Part shown: piece by piece, positions 23,811-35,803 of the stretch
Layout of the letters: every line of letters begins with the position of its first letter
How positions within the stretch are numbered: the first letter of the stretch is position 1
Source of the DNA: Daucus carota subsp. sativus
Lineage: Eukaryota; Streptophyta; Magnoliopsida; Apiales; Apiaceae
Reading direction: 5' to 3'
Length of the DNA: 64,000 bases
NCBI RefSeq assembly: GCF_001625215.2
Contig: NC_030389.2
Location: forward strand, 39,793,454 to 39,857,453
Notes under the pieces: generated by a model
The model's database searches: none
The model's input: the letters and a program-made list of their open reading frames with translations, nothing else
What the model was told of the DNA's origin: nothing
Program-made: the position numbers and the translations under genes

Positions 23811-24722
23811 TCCACTAGTAACATGCCTGGTGTGGATTACTGATGGCACAGCGGAGGAAGTAGTGTCTTGTTGCAAGAGTGACCGGTACGTTTGTTTTGT
23901 TTTTTTTCAGTGCAGTGACTAGCCTTGACGACATTTCTAGTTCAGTTAACCACTGATATGGTATGGTTCTAAAATCCGTCCATTTAACCAATTAATCATT
24001 ATATAAAATATCCTGTCGATTTGATTTTTAAAATTCATTCATCAGATTATAATTTTCTAAAATTGATATAACAGACTTAACAAATTAGTATTTATTATAT
24101 TTTTAATATATATGATTAATACATAACTAATCTTTTTAATTAATATCCGATTAATACCCAATTATCTAATCAATCACTGCTCTGTCGATGATTTTGATTT
24201 CCGCTTTGCACATATAACAATTTGATAACATTGAGTCAATAAGATCAGGGGCAGAATCTGGTCAGAATGTAGGACTCATGGACTTGACTTAGACATGGAT
24301 AAATGATGCGTTAAGTCATCTTTTTTCACAATATTTATTTCAATACAAATCGTAATAATTGGTTTCACTATTTTCCTTATTTTCAAAAACAAATACTCCT
24401 CTAACTCGTCCTACTAGAAACAAGGAAGAAGAGTCCTTATTAGAGTATGTCCTAACCGCAACGTCGTAGCTGCAAGCTAGGATGCACTTAGCGGTAACCC
24501 CTAGCAGAGATAACCCTTAAAGCGCTTTCAGATGTAACCCCATTCTGATGGCAGCCTCCATTATGCTTCCAAGTTCCAATGCAGTTCCATATGCCTTCTT
24601 GCATGCCCTTTCATGGTTCACTTAGCTATGGTGAAACCCAATATCCTTTATCAAACGATTCTACTATGTCCAAATAAAGTCTAGATAATGTAATGGCTAT
24701 AAAATAAGCCTAGGAAGAATAG
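23811..24722. other. Intergenic, no gene recognised
   Basis: AT-rich with no credible exon on either strand and no clear repeat structure. Confidence 0.45.
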
Positions 24723-25415
24723 GACTGTAAATGAGTTGATACGCTCGATAACCGCTCGGTGTTCGGTTCGAAAAAAGCTCGGTTCGAGCTTGGTTCGATT
24801 TATAAATGAGTCGATCTTGAGCATAATTTTAAGGTTCGTTTTATAAACGAGCTGAACTTGAGCACAGCAGAGTTCGACTCGATAGTTCACGAACAAGTTC
24901 GAATTATGAGTTCGTGAACTTGGCTCGTGAGTGTAGTTCGTGAACATGGTTCGTGTACTTGGCTCGTGGATGTGGAAGTTTTATTAATGGATGATTTATT
25001 ATGAATTTAAGATTCCCTAGAGCATAAATTAAAATATTTTTAGATTTTTAATTTTTTTTAAATTAAATTAAATAACAAACAAGCTCGTAAATAAATTTAT
25101 AAGCATAAGCTAGCTCGTTAGAAAAGTTTATTAAACAAGTTCGTGAACAAAATTAATGAGCAGTTGGTGAGCAAAAATTCGTGAGACATGTTCATGAGCG
25201 TGAGTTAATGAGCGGTTCGTGAGCAAAAGCTCGTAAGACAGCTCGTGGGACATGTTCGTGAGCGGTTCACGAGCTGTTCGTGAATAGAGTTATTCCTTAA
25301 TGAGTCGATCCTCAAACAATATTTTTGGCTCGATCCAAGCTCGAGTTCGAGTTCGCTAATTTTTTAACAAACGATACACGAGCACTCTAGAGTTTGGCTC
25401 GGCTCATTTACACCC
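24723..25415. repeat. GTTCGTGA-rich repeat with GTGTAAATGAG inverted ends
   Basis: The left end (CTGTAAATGAGTTGA) and right end (TCGGCTCATTTACACC) are inverted partners. Inside are many short variants of GTTCGTGA, GCTCGTGA, GAGCTC and GTTCGAG in both orientations. No protein. This style of repeat is common in plant intergenic DNA; the class is not assigned. Confidence 0.65.
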
Positions 25416-25734
25416 CAAAATTTTATGACACAACAACTCTTGCAAATGAATTTGTAAATATTTCATACATGACTTTGGTTTTGTATAAAAACAGGCCTAT
25501 GAGTACCATAGTCCGTATAAATTGTTTTCAGTCTTTTGGGCTATGGTTTACATTTAATTCTAGCTGTTTTATAAATGTCTGTTTTATACCGAATCTACTT
25601 CCAGACCGGATTCTTCTCGTGTTTTGTTTGAACTGTACTAACATGGCCCAGTTATCAGATATGCTTAGTTCGAAGCACTAGAAGCCCAATCCAGTAGATG
25701 TTTTCTCTTTGGCAAGACGTACGATACACTCGCT

Positions 25735-25813
<79 letters not shown>
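25735..25813. repeat. (AAT)n microsatellite
   Basis: An uninterrupted ATA/AAT trinucleotide array of about 26 units. Confidence 0.97.
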
Positions 25814-26871
25814 GTCCAAAAGAAGAATGAAAAAATAATAAGGTCGCCATCATACAAGTGTTGCATCTAAAAAAGAATACGGTAATAGTCTAAAAAGTTT
25901 ATGTGGATCAGAATTAATTGTTGGGACATAGACAAAACAATCTCAGTGGTCCTTCTCAGCCACCTGCTTATCCATGTGCAAAATAGTAAAATAAACGAGC
26001 TTCGCTTATGTTCAGTCGCATTAAATAAGAAATTTTATGTTCCAGTCACTATTGATAAATTTGTGTTCTGGTCCAAACTCATTTATTGTTTGTTGAAGAT
26101 ATACTCCAATGTATGTACTTCTGCGTACTCATTTGATTTTTTGACGCCTACATATATATTGTTTAATTTTATAATTGGAATTATTATTTTTTAAAATTTT
26201 ATATTTCCGAACAAAAAATATATAATAAAAACAATAATTTTAATTATGCAATCAAAGGACGAGAAATGTGTGTCTAAAATATCAAACTACCTATATTTTA
26301 AAACTGTTTTAAATATTAACTTAATATAAGAATTGAATCTTTGTTGAACCACAAGAATAATATCCGTCATGTCGGAAGATATATATGTGAGAAAAGATAA
26401 ATGTTCATTTGCATTCTTCAAAAAAAAAAAAAAATGTTCATTTGCAAGTTTATATTATTATTTTTGCCAGCCATCATTTATAAATAAATCCTTAAAGGTG
26501 AGAAACATCAGGGAAATAAACTATAATAAAAATATATCTGAAAAATGACAAGGTAGTTACATATCATTTGGTTATTCCAATACCAGAACTAATGATTCAT
26601 TCGAGTGGAAAGGAACAAAGAAGAATGAAATCAAATTTATATTTTATAAGAAAAAAGTTTGTGCTCTTAATATTTGAAAAGATAAAATAAAAGTTTAATC
26701 TCTTTTTTTCCTCCCAATATGTTTGAATTACAGATCTATCTCATATGTTTGATAAGCTCCATTCTTCTATATTTTTGTACTGTCTTCATCTAAAAAATTT
26801 AAACTCGCTTATGATTAATTATTATTATCTCATACCTTTATTATATATAATTTTTATTTAATGTTTTTACT

Positions 26872-27650
26872 TCATCAAAGTGCACGTAAACTAAAATTAA
26901 GATTGAAGAAGGTTAAAGCCTAAAGGAGCTGATAGACAATGCTGAAGAACCCTACATTATTAATCGAATATGTTAAGCATATATATACAATGCAATTTCG
27001 TTTGGATTTTTCTTCCTCCAAATACCGATATGTCCAACTACACGCACGTATACGTTAAAAATGAGTGGTGTGTAATACTCCCTCCGTCCCTAAATACTTT
27101 TCTTGTTTCCCTTTTTCACGTTTGCCAACACACACTTTTGATCATTAATATCTTTAATTTTATATTAGTATTAAATATAAAAATTTCACTGTATTAAAGT
27201 ACTCGTAAATACGAACCCAACAAGATCACTCATGACTATATTTAGTATTATAGATTAGACGTAAATTAGTCATTTGTCTCATGTTATGAACAGTCCCGAC
27301 ATATCAAACGAGAAAAGCTTTTTGAGACGGAGGGAGTAAGTGTTACGAATATTTATTTGGGTTTGGACATGGTTAAGGAGTGTTTACATGGTCATCAAAG
27401 TGCACGTAAACTAAAATTAAGATTGAAGAAGGTTAAAGCCTAAAGGAGCTGATAGACAATGCTGAAGAACCCTACATTATTAATCGAATATGTTAAGCAT
27501 ATATATATAATGCAATTTCGTTTGGATTTTTCTTCCTCCAAATACCGATATGTCCAACTACACGCACGTATACGTTAAAAATGAGTGGTGTGTAATAAGT
27601 GTTACGAATATTGTATTTGGGTTTGGACATGGTTAAGGAGTGTTTACATG
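26872..27650. repeat. 259-bp tandem duplication, one copy split by a MITE
   Basis: TCATCAAAGTGCACGTAAAC begins both units (26872 and 27392) and GAGTGTTTACATG ends both. The second is 259 bases; the first is 520 because a Stowaway element plus its TA duplication (261 bases) sits inside. The rest is nearly identical, differing by a few bases. Confidence 0.93.
27078..27336. mobile_element. Stowaway-type MITE (259 bp) with its empty site nearby
   Basis: CTCCCTCCGTCCC and GAGACGGAGGGAG ends are flanked by TA (27076-27077 and 27337-27338). The neighbouring unit has the uninterrupted GTGTGTAATAAGTGTTACG, showing the exact pre-insertion target. A diverged relative lies at about 27843-28091. Confidence 0.95.
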
Positions 27651-27842
27651 TTCAATAAGCAAAGCCGAGATCTGTACGTATCCTATTTTAGTTGACTTGA
27701 TGTCAACGTGTTTCGGATTAAGCATCTAAATCTGTACTTTCAGGATTGTTCTTTCGCTTCCGGCATTTAATCAGGCGTTTCTCTCTGTGTCCAAAGTCGT
27801 GTGGCTTGAATTTGAAGTGACTCGCGGTCTACATTGATATTT

Positions 27843-28091
27843 ACTGCTCCATTCCCTAAATACTTTTCCCATTTGTCTTTATCACGTTTGTTAATATACA
27901 CTTTTGATCATTAATATCTTTGATTTTATATTAATATTAAATATAAAACTTTCACCATATTAAAGTACTCATAAATATGAATCCAATAAGATCACTCATA
28001 ACTATATTTTATCTTATAGATTAGACGTAAATTAGTAATTTGTCTCGTGTAATGAACAGTGCCGACATTTTAAACGGGAAAAGTAATTAGA
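27843..28091. mobile_element. Older, diverged relative of the 27078 Stowaway
   Basis: Internal blocks such as TTGATCATTAATATCTTTGATTT, TATTAAAGTACTC and TAGATTAGACGTAAATTAGT match the 27078 element in order, but the terminal repeats have eroded (CTCCATTCCCTAAATAC, AACGGGAAAAGT). Confidence 0.7.
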
Positions 28092-29014
28092 ATCAGATGG
28101 TGTATGTTGTTAAAATTAACTGATTTGGTTCTAAACAATCGCATGCGATTTCATAATAATCTTCAAACCTCAATCAAATCTATGAAAATCATACCGATTT
28201 ATAACTTCGATCATGGAGAACATCAAAACACACCACAACAAAAACCAACTTTCACAAGAAGAAGAGACTAACAAAACCCAAATAAATTAGGAACTTATTG
28301 AAAGAAAAACAAAATTTCTAACAAGAAACGGAAAAAAGAAATCAGGGCTTTCCACCGGTAAAAACCGATGAAAACCCCCTCAAAAATCTTTAATGGAAGC
28401 AAGGGTTTGACAGGGAGAGAGATAACTGATTTGGTTGAGAATTTGAAAATTTGAAACTAAATATTTGATGGAGCACCCGACCTGGTAAGTCTTGTACATC
28501 AAATAAATTCAGCGTTTTCTTTTTGAAATGGTTATTTATTATTTAAATGATTTATATAATTAGATGATTGAAGTAAATATTTTACTTGTTCAGCGAAAAA
28601 GAGTATAGAATAAAAAATTACTATAATTCTCCAGTTAAGATTCCCAGCATACATATCAAATCGTTTTCATTTTAAAATACTAGCATCTCAGAGTATACTA
28701 TTAATATTTTCTCGAAAATCCTGAAATAATTTTTATGTAACCTTCTAGCGTCTAGGTTGACATGAGCTTCTCAAGAGTCATGAGCATCTCGGGTTCGTAC
28801 AAATGTTCGAACCGATTTTAAATAGGTAAAATGAAATTCACTTATTTGCGACCGATTTGACCGGTTTCAAATCAAAACTACGAGTATTATACTAGAAAAT
28901 GACACATTAAATAAAAAAAAGAGAGCAGAATGGAAAATAGAAATAATTGTCTTTAAGAAACAGCAAAATCACTGATTCAAGTTTAAGGCGAGGATCGCAG
29001 ATCATACATAAGCC
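28092..29014. other. Region upstream of NHX, no gene seen
   Basis: AT-rich upstream DNA. No exon or structured repeat recognised. The promoter of the NHX gene must lie in its right-hand part but no single element can be singled out. Confidence 0.45.
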
Positions 29015-29164
29015 GTGTGTATCATAGTATATTTTCTTGTGTGTGTTTACACTTTTTCTCTTCATAAATCTGCTCCACGTCTCTGCTTGCTGCTTGTTCA
29101 CGAGAATCTTCTCATTTTACTGCTCAAAGCTTCAAATTTTATGCAAACTTCTCAACTTCCATTG

Positions 29165-29166
29165 GT

Positions 29167-29265
<99 letters not shown>

Positions 29266-29752
29266 CCTCTCTCCCTCTCTCTCCCTCTCTCTCCCTCTCT
29301 CTCTCTCCCTCTCCCTCTCCCTCTCTCTCTACGCCCCTCCCTCCCTCCCTCCCTCTATCTCTCTCTCTGAAGCTGGATGTCATATGTTATTGGGGTGGTT
29401 TGTTTATACTGTATATAAGAGCTAGGACAAACAGTGTTCTTCCTTTGAATTTCTCAAATATCTTGCAAATTTAAGCTTGTATGTTTATGTTATTTGTGTT
29501 TGTTCTAATTATGCCATCAGTTCAACAGAAGCATACTGCTTTTACTTTTAATTAATATCTGTGATTTAAATCTCCCTGGTTTGATATGAATTTGATGTGT
29601 ATTGGATGATCACAAGTACATGAGTCCTAGTTCAGATTGCCCAAATCTAAAGTTTAGATTGTTTGGGTTAAGACTATTGTATAATAGTGTCATGAATTGG
29701 AAATTTAGTGATTTGTTATAAGCTGCGTTGATTGATTTATGTTGATTGACAG
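29165..29752 (+). other. NHX 5'-leader intron with (CT)n microsatellite
   Basis: A donor after CTTCCATTG (gtaactctc) and an acceptor TTGACAG ending at 29752 bracket an intron in the untranslated leader. A long (CT)n array at 29167-29260, degenerating into CCCT-rich DNA to about 29367, starts three bases inside the intron. Intron position is inferred from splice signals; plant NHX genes often have leader introns. Confidence 0.6.
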
Positions 29753-29833
29753 AATTTGTCAGCATTCTGGAGGTATTTGCTGACAAGTGGCGCGAGAGAC
29801 TGATTTCTTGTACAGCAGGACTAGGAAGCTAAG

Positions 29834-32800
29834 ATGATAGGGGGTTCCGGTTTGGGGGTTGTATTGTCAAAGATGAATGATTTGTCAACTTCTGATCACG
29901 CTTCAGTGGTATCCGTGAACTTGTTTGTTGCACTTCTTTGTGCGTGTATTGTCGTTGGTCACCTGTTGGAGGAGAGTCGATGGATCAATGAATCCATTAC
30001 AGCTCTTGCTATTGTGAGTTTTTTAATGATATTCTTTAATCAATTCCGTTGGCTAATTAAATGTCTGTCCAGTTTTCTTTGTTATTTTTTGTATTGATTC
30101 TCTCTCAATTCTTTTTTTTTAGGGCCTTTGCACTGGGGTTGTTATTCTATTAACCAGTGGTGGGAAGAATTCACATCTGTTGGTTTTCAGTGAAGATCTT
30201 TTCTTTATTTACCTTCTTCCACCTATCATCTTCAATGCTGGGTATGTTGTGTGCTCTACCAATTGATTTTTTTTTCCTTTCGGAGTGTGTTTGTTGAAAT
30301 ATGAATAGTTTATGTTCTTTGCAACTAATTCAATGAAATCTGATTTTTACTATCAGTCACACGAGCAGAAATTTTGAACTGTATGTCCTAGGCAATCTAG
30401 TTCATGCAGATAGAAATTGTTGGATAGGTTTCGTTATGTAATAAAAGGGAAGGGCAGTGCTAGTAGTAGGCAGCAAAATGACTTCTAGTTAAGTTATATA
30501 CACCTATTCTAAGTGCATCAACTTTGGTTATCCTAGCCTGGAACCCACCCAAAGGGTCATGATTGTTGTCTGCCGAAATAATAGATGTTAGCATTGTGCA
30601 GGAAGCACTTTATCTGAAAGAGAAGGGGAGTGCTAGTAGAAGGCACAAAATTACTTCCAGATAAGCCCTTAATAAATTATTTGAGATGTAACCATATAGT
30701 TCATGAAATATGGTTCAGTGAACTGCAAGATGTCCAAATGTACTTTGTCACTAGATGGATCAGATCTTACCAAATTTATCCTTGCATAGTTGTTTCATAA
30801 TGGGGGTGGTCATCCATGCTAATTTAGAATGCTGCAGGGGAATTTAGCATAATTTCTCTGCAACCTACTTATACTCAAACTATATGCTACACAGATATAA
30901 CATATGAATATGTGGAAGCATTTGACCGGTGAAGAGCTAAAGAAGAACCAGGGTTGGCACATGGCTAGTGTTTTCTCTTTTATATGTGCTTATTTAATTC
31001 TTATATCAGTCATGCCCACCCTGGAAGGATCTCAGCTCCGAGTTTCCTGTATGCGTCAGCACTTCTTTAAAATCTTAATTCCGCATATGAATGAAGACTA
31101 GAATCTTTAATATTGTTTAATTTATCGCTAGTATAAATTAAATAGTCTTCCTCATTATTAGCTTTATTAAACTAATTAATAAACAAATTTCTTAGCTAAA
31201 TTAATAAAGTAATATTTAAATAACTACAAGTTGTAAGTTTTACATCTATATTAGAACTCCGACAGTTAGCATAGTTATAATTAGTGTCAGCATTATGTCT
31301 GTGATTATAATAGTCAGGAATTAATTGTTGTCCCTTGTTAATGTATTTGTCAGGTTCCAGGTGAAAAAGAAACAATTTTTCCGCAACTTTTTGACCATCA
31401 CTCTTTTTGGTGCTGTTGGTACTTTGATATCTTTCAGCATCATATCAGTGGGTATGTAACTGTTCGCAAATACAGTCCCTGAAATATTATGCCAAGAATC
31501 CAATTTTGGTGATAATTTAGTGTTTTGGGGTACTCAGGGTTGGAAGCCCAAGACCCACCCTATCCATGCACTTTTATTGAGTCATTGACTATGTAGCCAC
31601 ATACATATTGTATACATGATGTGTTTTAGAAATGAAGAACGAAAAAGACTCTATAGAAAAATTAAAACTCTTCTAGCAAATTAAGCAACTATAAAGAATA
31701 CAGTTGAAAGCAACACTTGTTAACAATTATGCAGTGACAAAGTTTTTGTACTTGCATCAATTTTCTTGACGGGAAAGATGAATATGTGTGTGTGTGTGTG
31801 TGTGTTTTTGTTGATTTAAAGATGAATCAATTGTGCAGTCATTTTGTATTTCAAGCCTTTTGCATTAGGTATATACCTGCAAAGTCGAAATTTCGACTTG
31901 TATATAATGCAGAATTAGCTGTTCACAGTGAGGAGTCATTGGTTTTCAATGCTTAATTATGTTAATATAAATTATTTGAACTAAGTTTACTATGCAACAT
32001 AAAAATCAACATATACAGGGAAATATAGTATATGAATCTAACATACTTTTGTATTAGGTGCAATGTACATCTTCAAGAAGATGAATATCGGTGCTCTTGA
32101 GATTGGAGATTTTCTTGGTAAGACAAATATCTTTCAAGTTTCAACAATACCGTCCAGTTGTACTTTTGCTCAAAATGTTACCTAATTCTTTCTATTATGA
32201 CCCAGCAATTGGTGCAATCTTCTCTGCGACGGATTCTGTTTGTACATTGCAGGTATACAAGGCTTCTTAACCTGTAGTCATTCTGCAGAGCAATAAGTTT
32301 CTGCTTTCTAATACTTTGTCTAATGATACAGGTGCTTAATCAGGATGAGACACCCTTATTATATAGTCTAGTCTTTGGGGAAGGCGTTGTCAATGATGCC
32401 ACATCAGTAGTCCTTTTCAATGCAGTCCAGAGCTTTGATTTGTCTCATATCGATGGAGTTACAGCTTTGCAGTTGATCGGGAATTTTATATATCTATTTA
32501 TCTCAAGCACTTTGCTGGGAGTTTTCGTGAGTTTTTGTCTTTATCTCTGACTCTGAGTGTCTCTATCCTTACCTGAGTGTTAATTTCCAATGCTTTTAGT
32601 AAAATATTTTGCAATGTGACATTCTGAATTTATTGTATTCAGGCCGGACTGCTTAGTGCATTCATCATTAAAAAGCTCTACTTCGGGCGGTTAGTAACTT
32701 CCTCCCCGACATTTGCTTTATTTGCCTTCTGCTTCCTGCCATGTTACCAAAAGTGTGCCTTTTTGTGCTTGGCATATGCTTATTCAACTAATTATTATAT

Positions 32801-34822
32801 GTTTATATGTTTTAAGGCACTCTACTGATAGAGAGGTCGCTATTATGATTCTCATGGCATACCTTTCTTACATGCTGTCTGAGGTAAGATTTTTGCTTTT
32901 TAGTATTCAGTTGCACATATACTAAAGCATTACTACTTTTTTTTTTTTTTTTTTGACACTATGCTAATCCATAATTTTTATCGCAGTTGCTTGATCTAAG
33001 TGCTATCCTTACAGTCTTCTTTTGTGGGATTGTGATGTCTCATTATACCTGGCACAATGTCACTGAGAGTTCAAGAGTCACTACCAAGTATGTAGTTTAT
33101 AGTTGTTTTACATCACCTGCTGTTGGCATACATCCCTTGTAACACTAGCTCTCCTAATAACAGTAGGATACTAGTATGTCTTTCCATCATTGATATGTTT
33201 TCTCCACTTCTTTAGGCATACTTTTGCGACCTTGTCATTTATAGCGGAGATATTTATCTTCCTCTATGTTGGCATGGATGCCTTGGATATTGAAAAGTGG
33301 AGATACGTGAGCGACAGGTAGGGAGTTTTTTAAATTTTACATGCGTGCTACCTGCAAACCATGGTCAAGTTAAGTGGATGCCTGTTGTAACTTTGGTTCC
33401 CTTTCTACTCAGCCCTGGAACATCAATTGGTGTGAGCTCTATTCTGTTGGGATTGATCTTAGCAGGCAGAGCAGCCTTTGTTTTCCCTTTATCATTCTTA
33501 TCTAACTTGACCAAGAAGTCCCCCGAAAACAAAATTGAGCTAAAACAGCAAGTATGACTATATACTCTTTGCATCGTTGACTAATAAGGTGATTGGTGAG
33601 AGAGGTAACTCAATACACATATTTATTTCTTCAGGTTACAATTTGGTGGGCTGGTCTAATGCGTGGTGCTGTTTCAATGGCCCTTGCTTACAATCAGGCA
33701 AGTCGCTATTCTTTGAATTTTTTAGGTTGAAAGATATTGGTACCTCTTTTGGTCCACTCCATAGTCTGTGTGGCTTATGGGTCATATGAAAAAAGTATTC
33801 ATTCTGCAAGAAACCTATATACCATTTACTTAATTGTGCTTCTATTTTATCATGCAGTTTACAAAAGGTGGTTACACTGCACGACGTGAGAATGCAATCA
33901 TGATCACCAGTACCATCACTGTAGTTCTTTTCAGCACAGTAGTAAGACATCTTATTTTGCACTTCTAAACTTATGGTTTTGGCTGGTTGTTTTGATGAAG
34001 CTTGACGGGAAGGACTATGTAAAGGATATTAGAGACATGGGGTGGGGGTGGGGATAATATAAAGTGGAGTAGGTGATAGAGAAGTGGAAAAGTTGAAACC
34101 TGTGAAGTATATAAAATTAGGAAAGTGGTACTCATGTGGAATATGAGTAATAAACAGTTGGAATTGAAAAAATTTGTCCTACTAATTTCCATTCCATTTA
34201 ACCTGCCGAGCACAACGTAGGTAATTCTACTTTGGAACAATTAGTCATAATTTTTCTTTTACGGGATGTGATGAGTAATAAAGACCATCAACTGTGACCA
34301 GATCCCTTTCAAATTATCATCTTACTGATCCTTAATGCCGCCAGTGTTTTTAAGCAAATACGTAGAGAACTTAATTGTATACCAAAAGTTGGTCTAGTGA
34401 CAAAATTTGCGTTCATTCTTTTAAGAGTAAGACCTGGGGAGGATTACATGATTATATATGGTAATGACTTAAAATAATTTTTGGGATTGATTCAGGTATT
34501 TGGCCTGCTCACCAAACCTCTAATACAACACTTGCTGCCTTCCACTGCACACCTGAGCAGAATGATTTCATCTGAACCTGTGACACCTAATTCTTTCTTT
34601 GCACCTCTTCTTACAAATGGTCAAGATTCAGAAGCTGATCTAGGCGCAACTATAATCCGTCCAGCAAGCTTAAGGATGCTTCTGACAACACCTTCTCGCT
34701 CTGTCCACCATTATTGGAGAAAATTTGACAATGCATTCATGCGTCCTGTTTTTGGTGGAAGAGGTTTTGTACCCTACGTTCCTGGATCTCCAACTGAGCA
34801 AGATGGTTCTCAGTGGCACTGA
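29834..34822 (+). CDS. NHX: Vacuolar Na+(K+)/H+ antiporter, NHX family
   Basis: Fourteen coding exons: 29834-30013, 30123-30241, 31354-31451, 32058-32117, 32206-32252, 32332-32526, 32643-32689, 32817-32883, 32987-33087, 33216-33317, 33413-33551, 33635-33697, 33858-33941, 34496-34822, giving 542 residues, close to the usual vacuolar NHX length. Hydrophobic throughout residues 1-440, with the amiloride-binding motif LFFIYLLPPI at about 86-95, FSATDSVCTLQVLNQDE, and GEGVVNDATSVVLF (conserved acidic pair of the ion path), then a hydrophilic tail ending DGSQWH. Class I plant NHX proteins exchange cytosolic Na+ or K+ for vacuolar H+, supporting salt tolerance and vacuolar pH. The intron after AYNQ starts with GC instead of GT. 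Assignment to NHX1 versus NHX2 or NHX3 is not possible without a tree. Confidence 0.97.
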
Positions 34823-35803
34823 GACACGAGTAAATCACAACAACGGTTTTTTTGCTAGAGTTGCTTTAAATACCATCCTTTGTGGTTTGATGTTTGTTCG
34901 TGGGTGGTGATGTTGCCAGGGCAACTGAGTGATATCACCAATCTATACAGTGTATTACTGTATATATCAGATTTTCGTGTTTTGCTGGTATTGTGACTCT
35001 TCAGCAGTCGGTAAATATTTCAGTTTCATTCATCTGCCAAGCTAGTGTTCTTCAGGCTGTATCACACGTACAAGATCATTTGAGTATCCTCAGTCAAGTG
35101 TGTCATCACCGGACAGAACTTACGAAACATGCTCCTTCGCTGCCAGCAATATTTATGGAAAACAATTATCATATTTTTTGGTTAGACAGTAAATACAGCA
35201 TTATTGCTTTATCGTCTGTAAATTACATATGGATTGCAACATACTACAATGTTAAAAATCTTCCTCGACGTTTGTATATCACCATGTGGATTGTAATGTA
35301 GTATATCAACTTGTATTCAAAGTTATATTCATCAAGCAGCAAAATATGCTTCCGGCCTTTAGGTGTTAGGCCTTCTAATATTAATTTTAAAATAGATGTT
35401 AAAATATAATCTAGTCTTTTTTAGCACGGGACTATCAAATCTAAATATATTAGATGTTCTTGCTCATAGAGCTTTTTATCTCTTCCTTGCGATGATTTTT
35501 AGGAAATTAAAATATACAAAAAATTGGTGCCTTGGAGCCTTGGAGGTGAGTATATAAGAAAAATGAATAAATTACTAATTCAACATAAGTGTACCAAATC
35601 CTTTAAAAAGAAAACATAAGTGTACCAAATAAACAAAAACTTAGATCAGCGGACAGTCCAAAATCGTAACAAGTCCAAAATCGTGACAACTGTAATTCAC
35701 TTTAGTCTTTAGAGTCTTGAGCTCTGCGCCCACAATTCATTCATATATTCTGCATATCCATACAGTCTGTCTCAGTCTCTCAGATCCACTACTACTATAA
35801 TCA
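34823..35803. other. NHX 3' region and spacer before the ACP gene
   Basis: Untranslated 3' sequence of the NHX gene and then the ACP promoter region. No gene recognised. Confidence 0.5.

Noticed and set aside
25678-25866. Poly-isoleucine frame
   Set aside because: Translation of the (AAT)n microsatellite.
29132-29425. Open frames over the CT array (Leu-Ser or Arg-Glu repeats) near the NHX leader
   Set aside because: They are translations of a dinucleotide repeat on both strands, with no start context or conservation.
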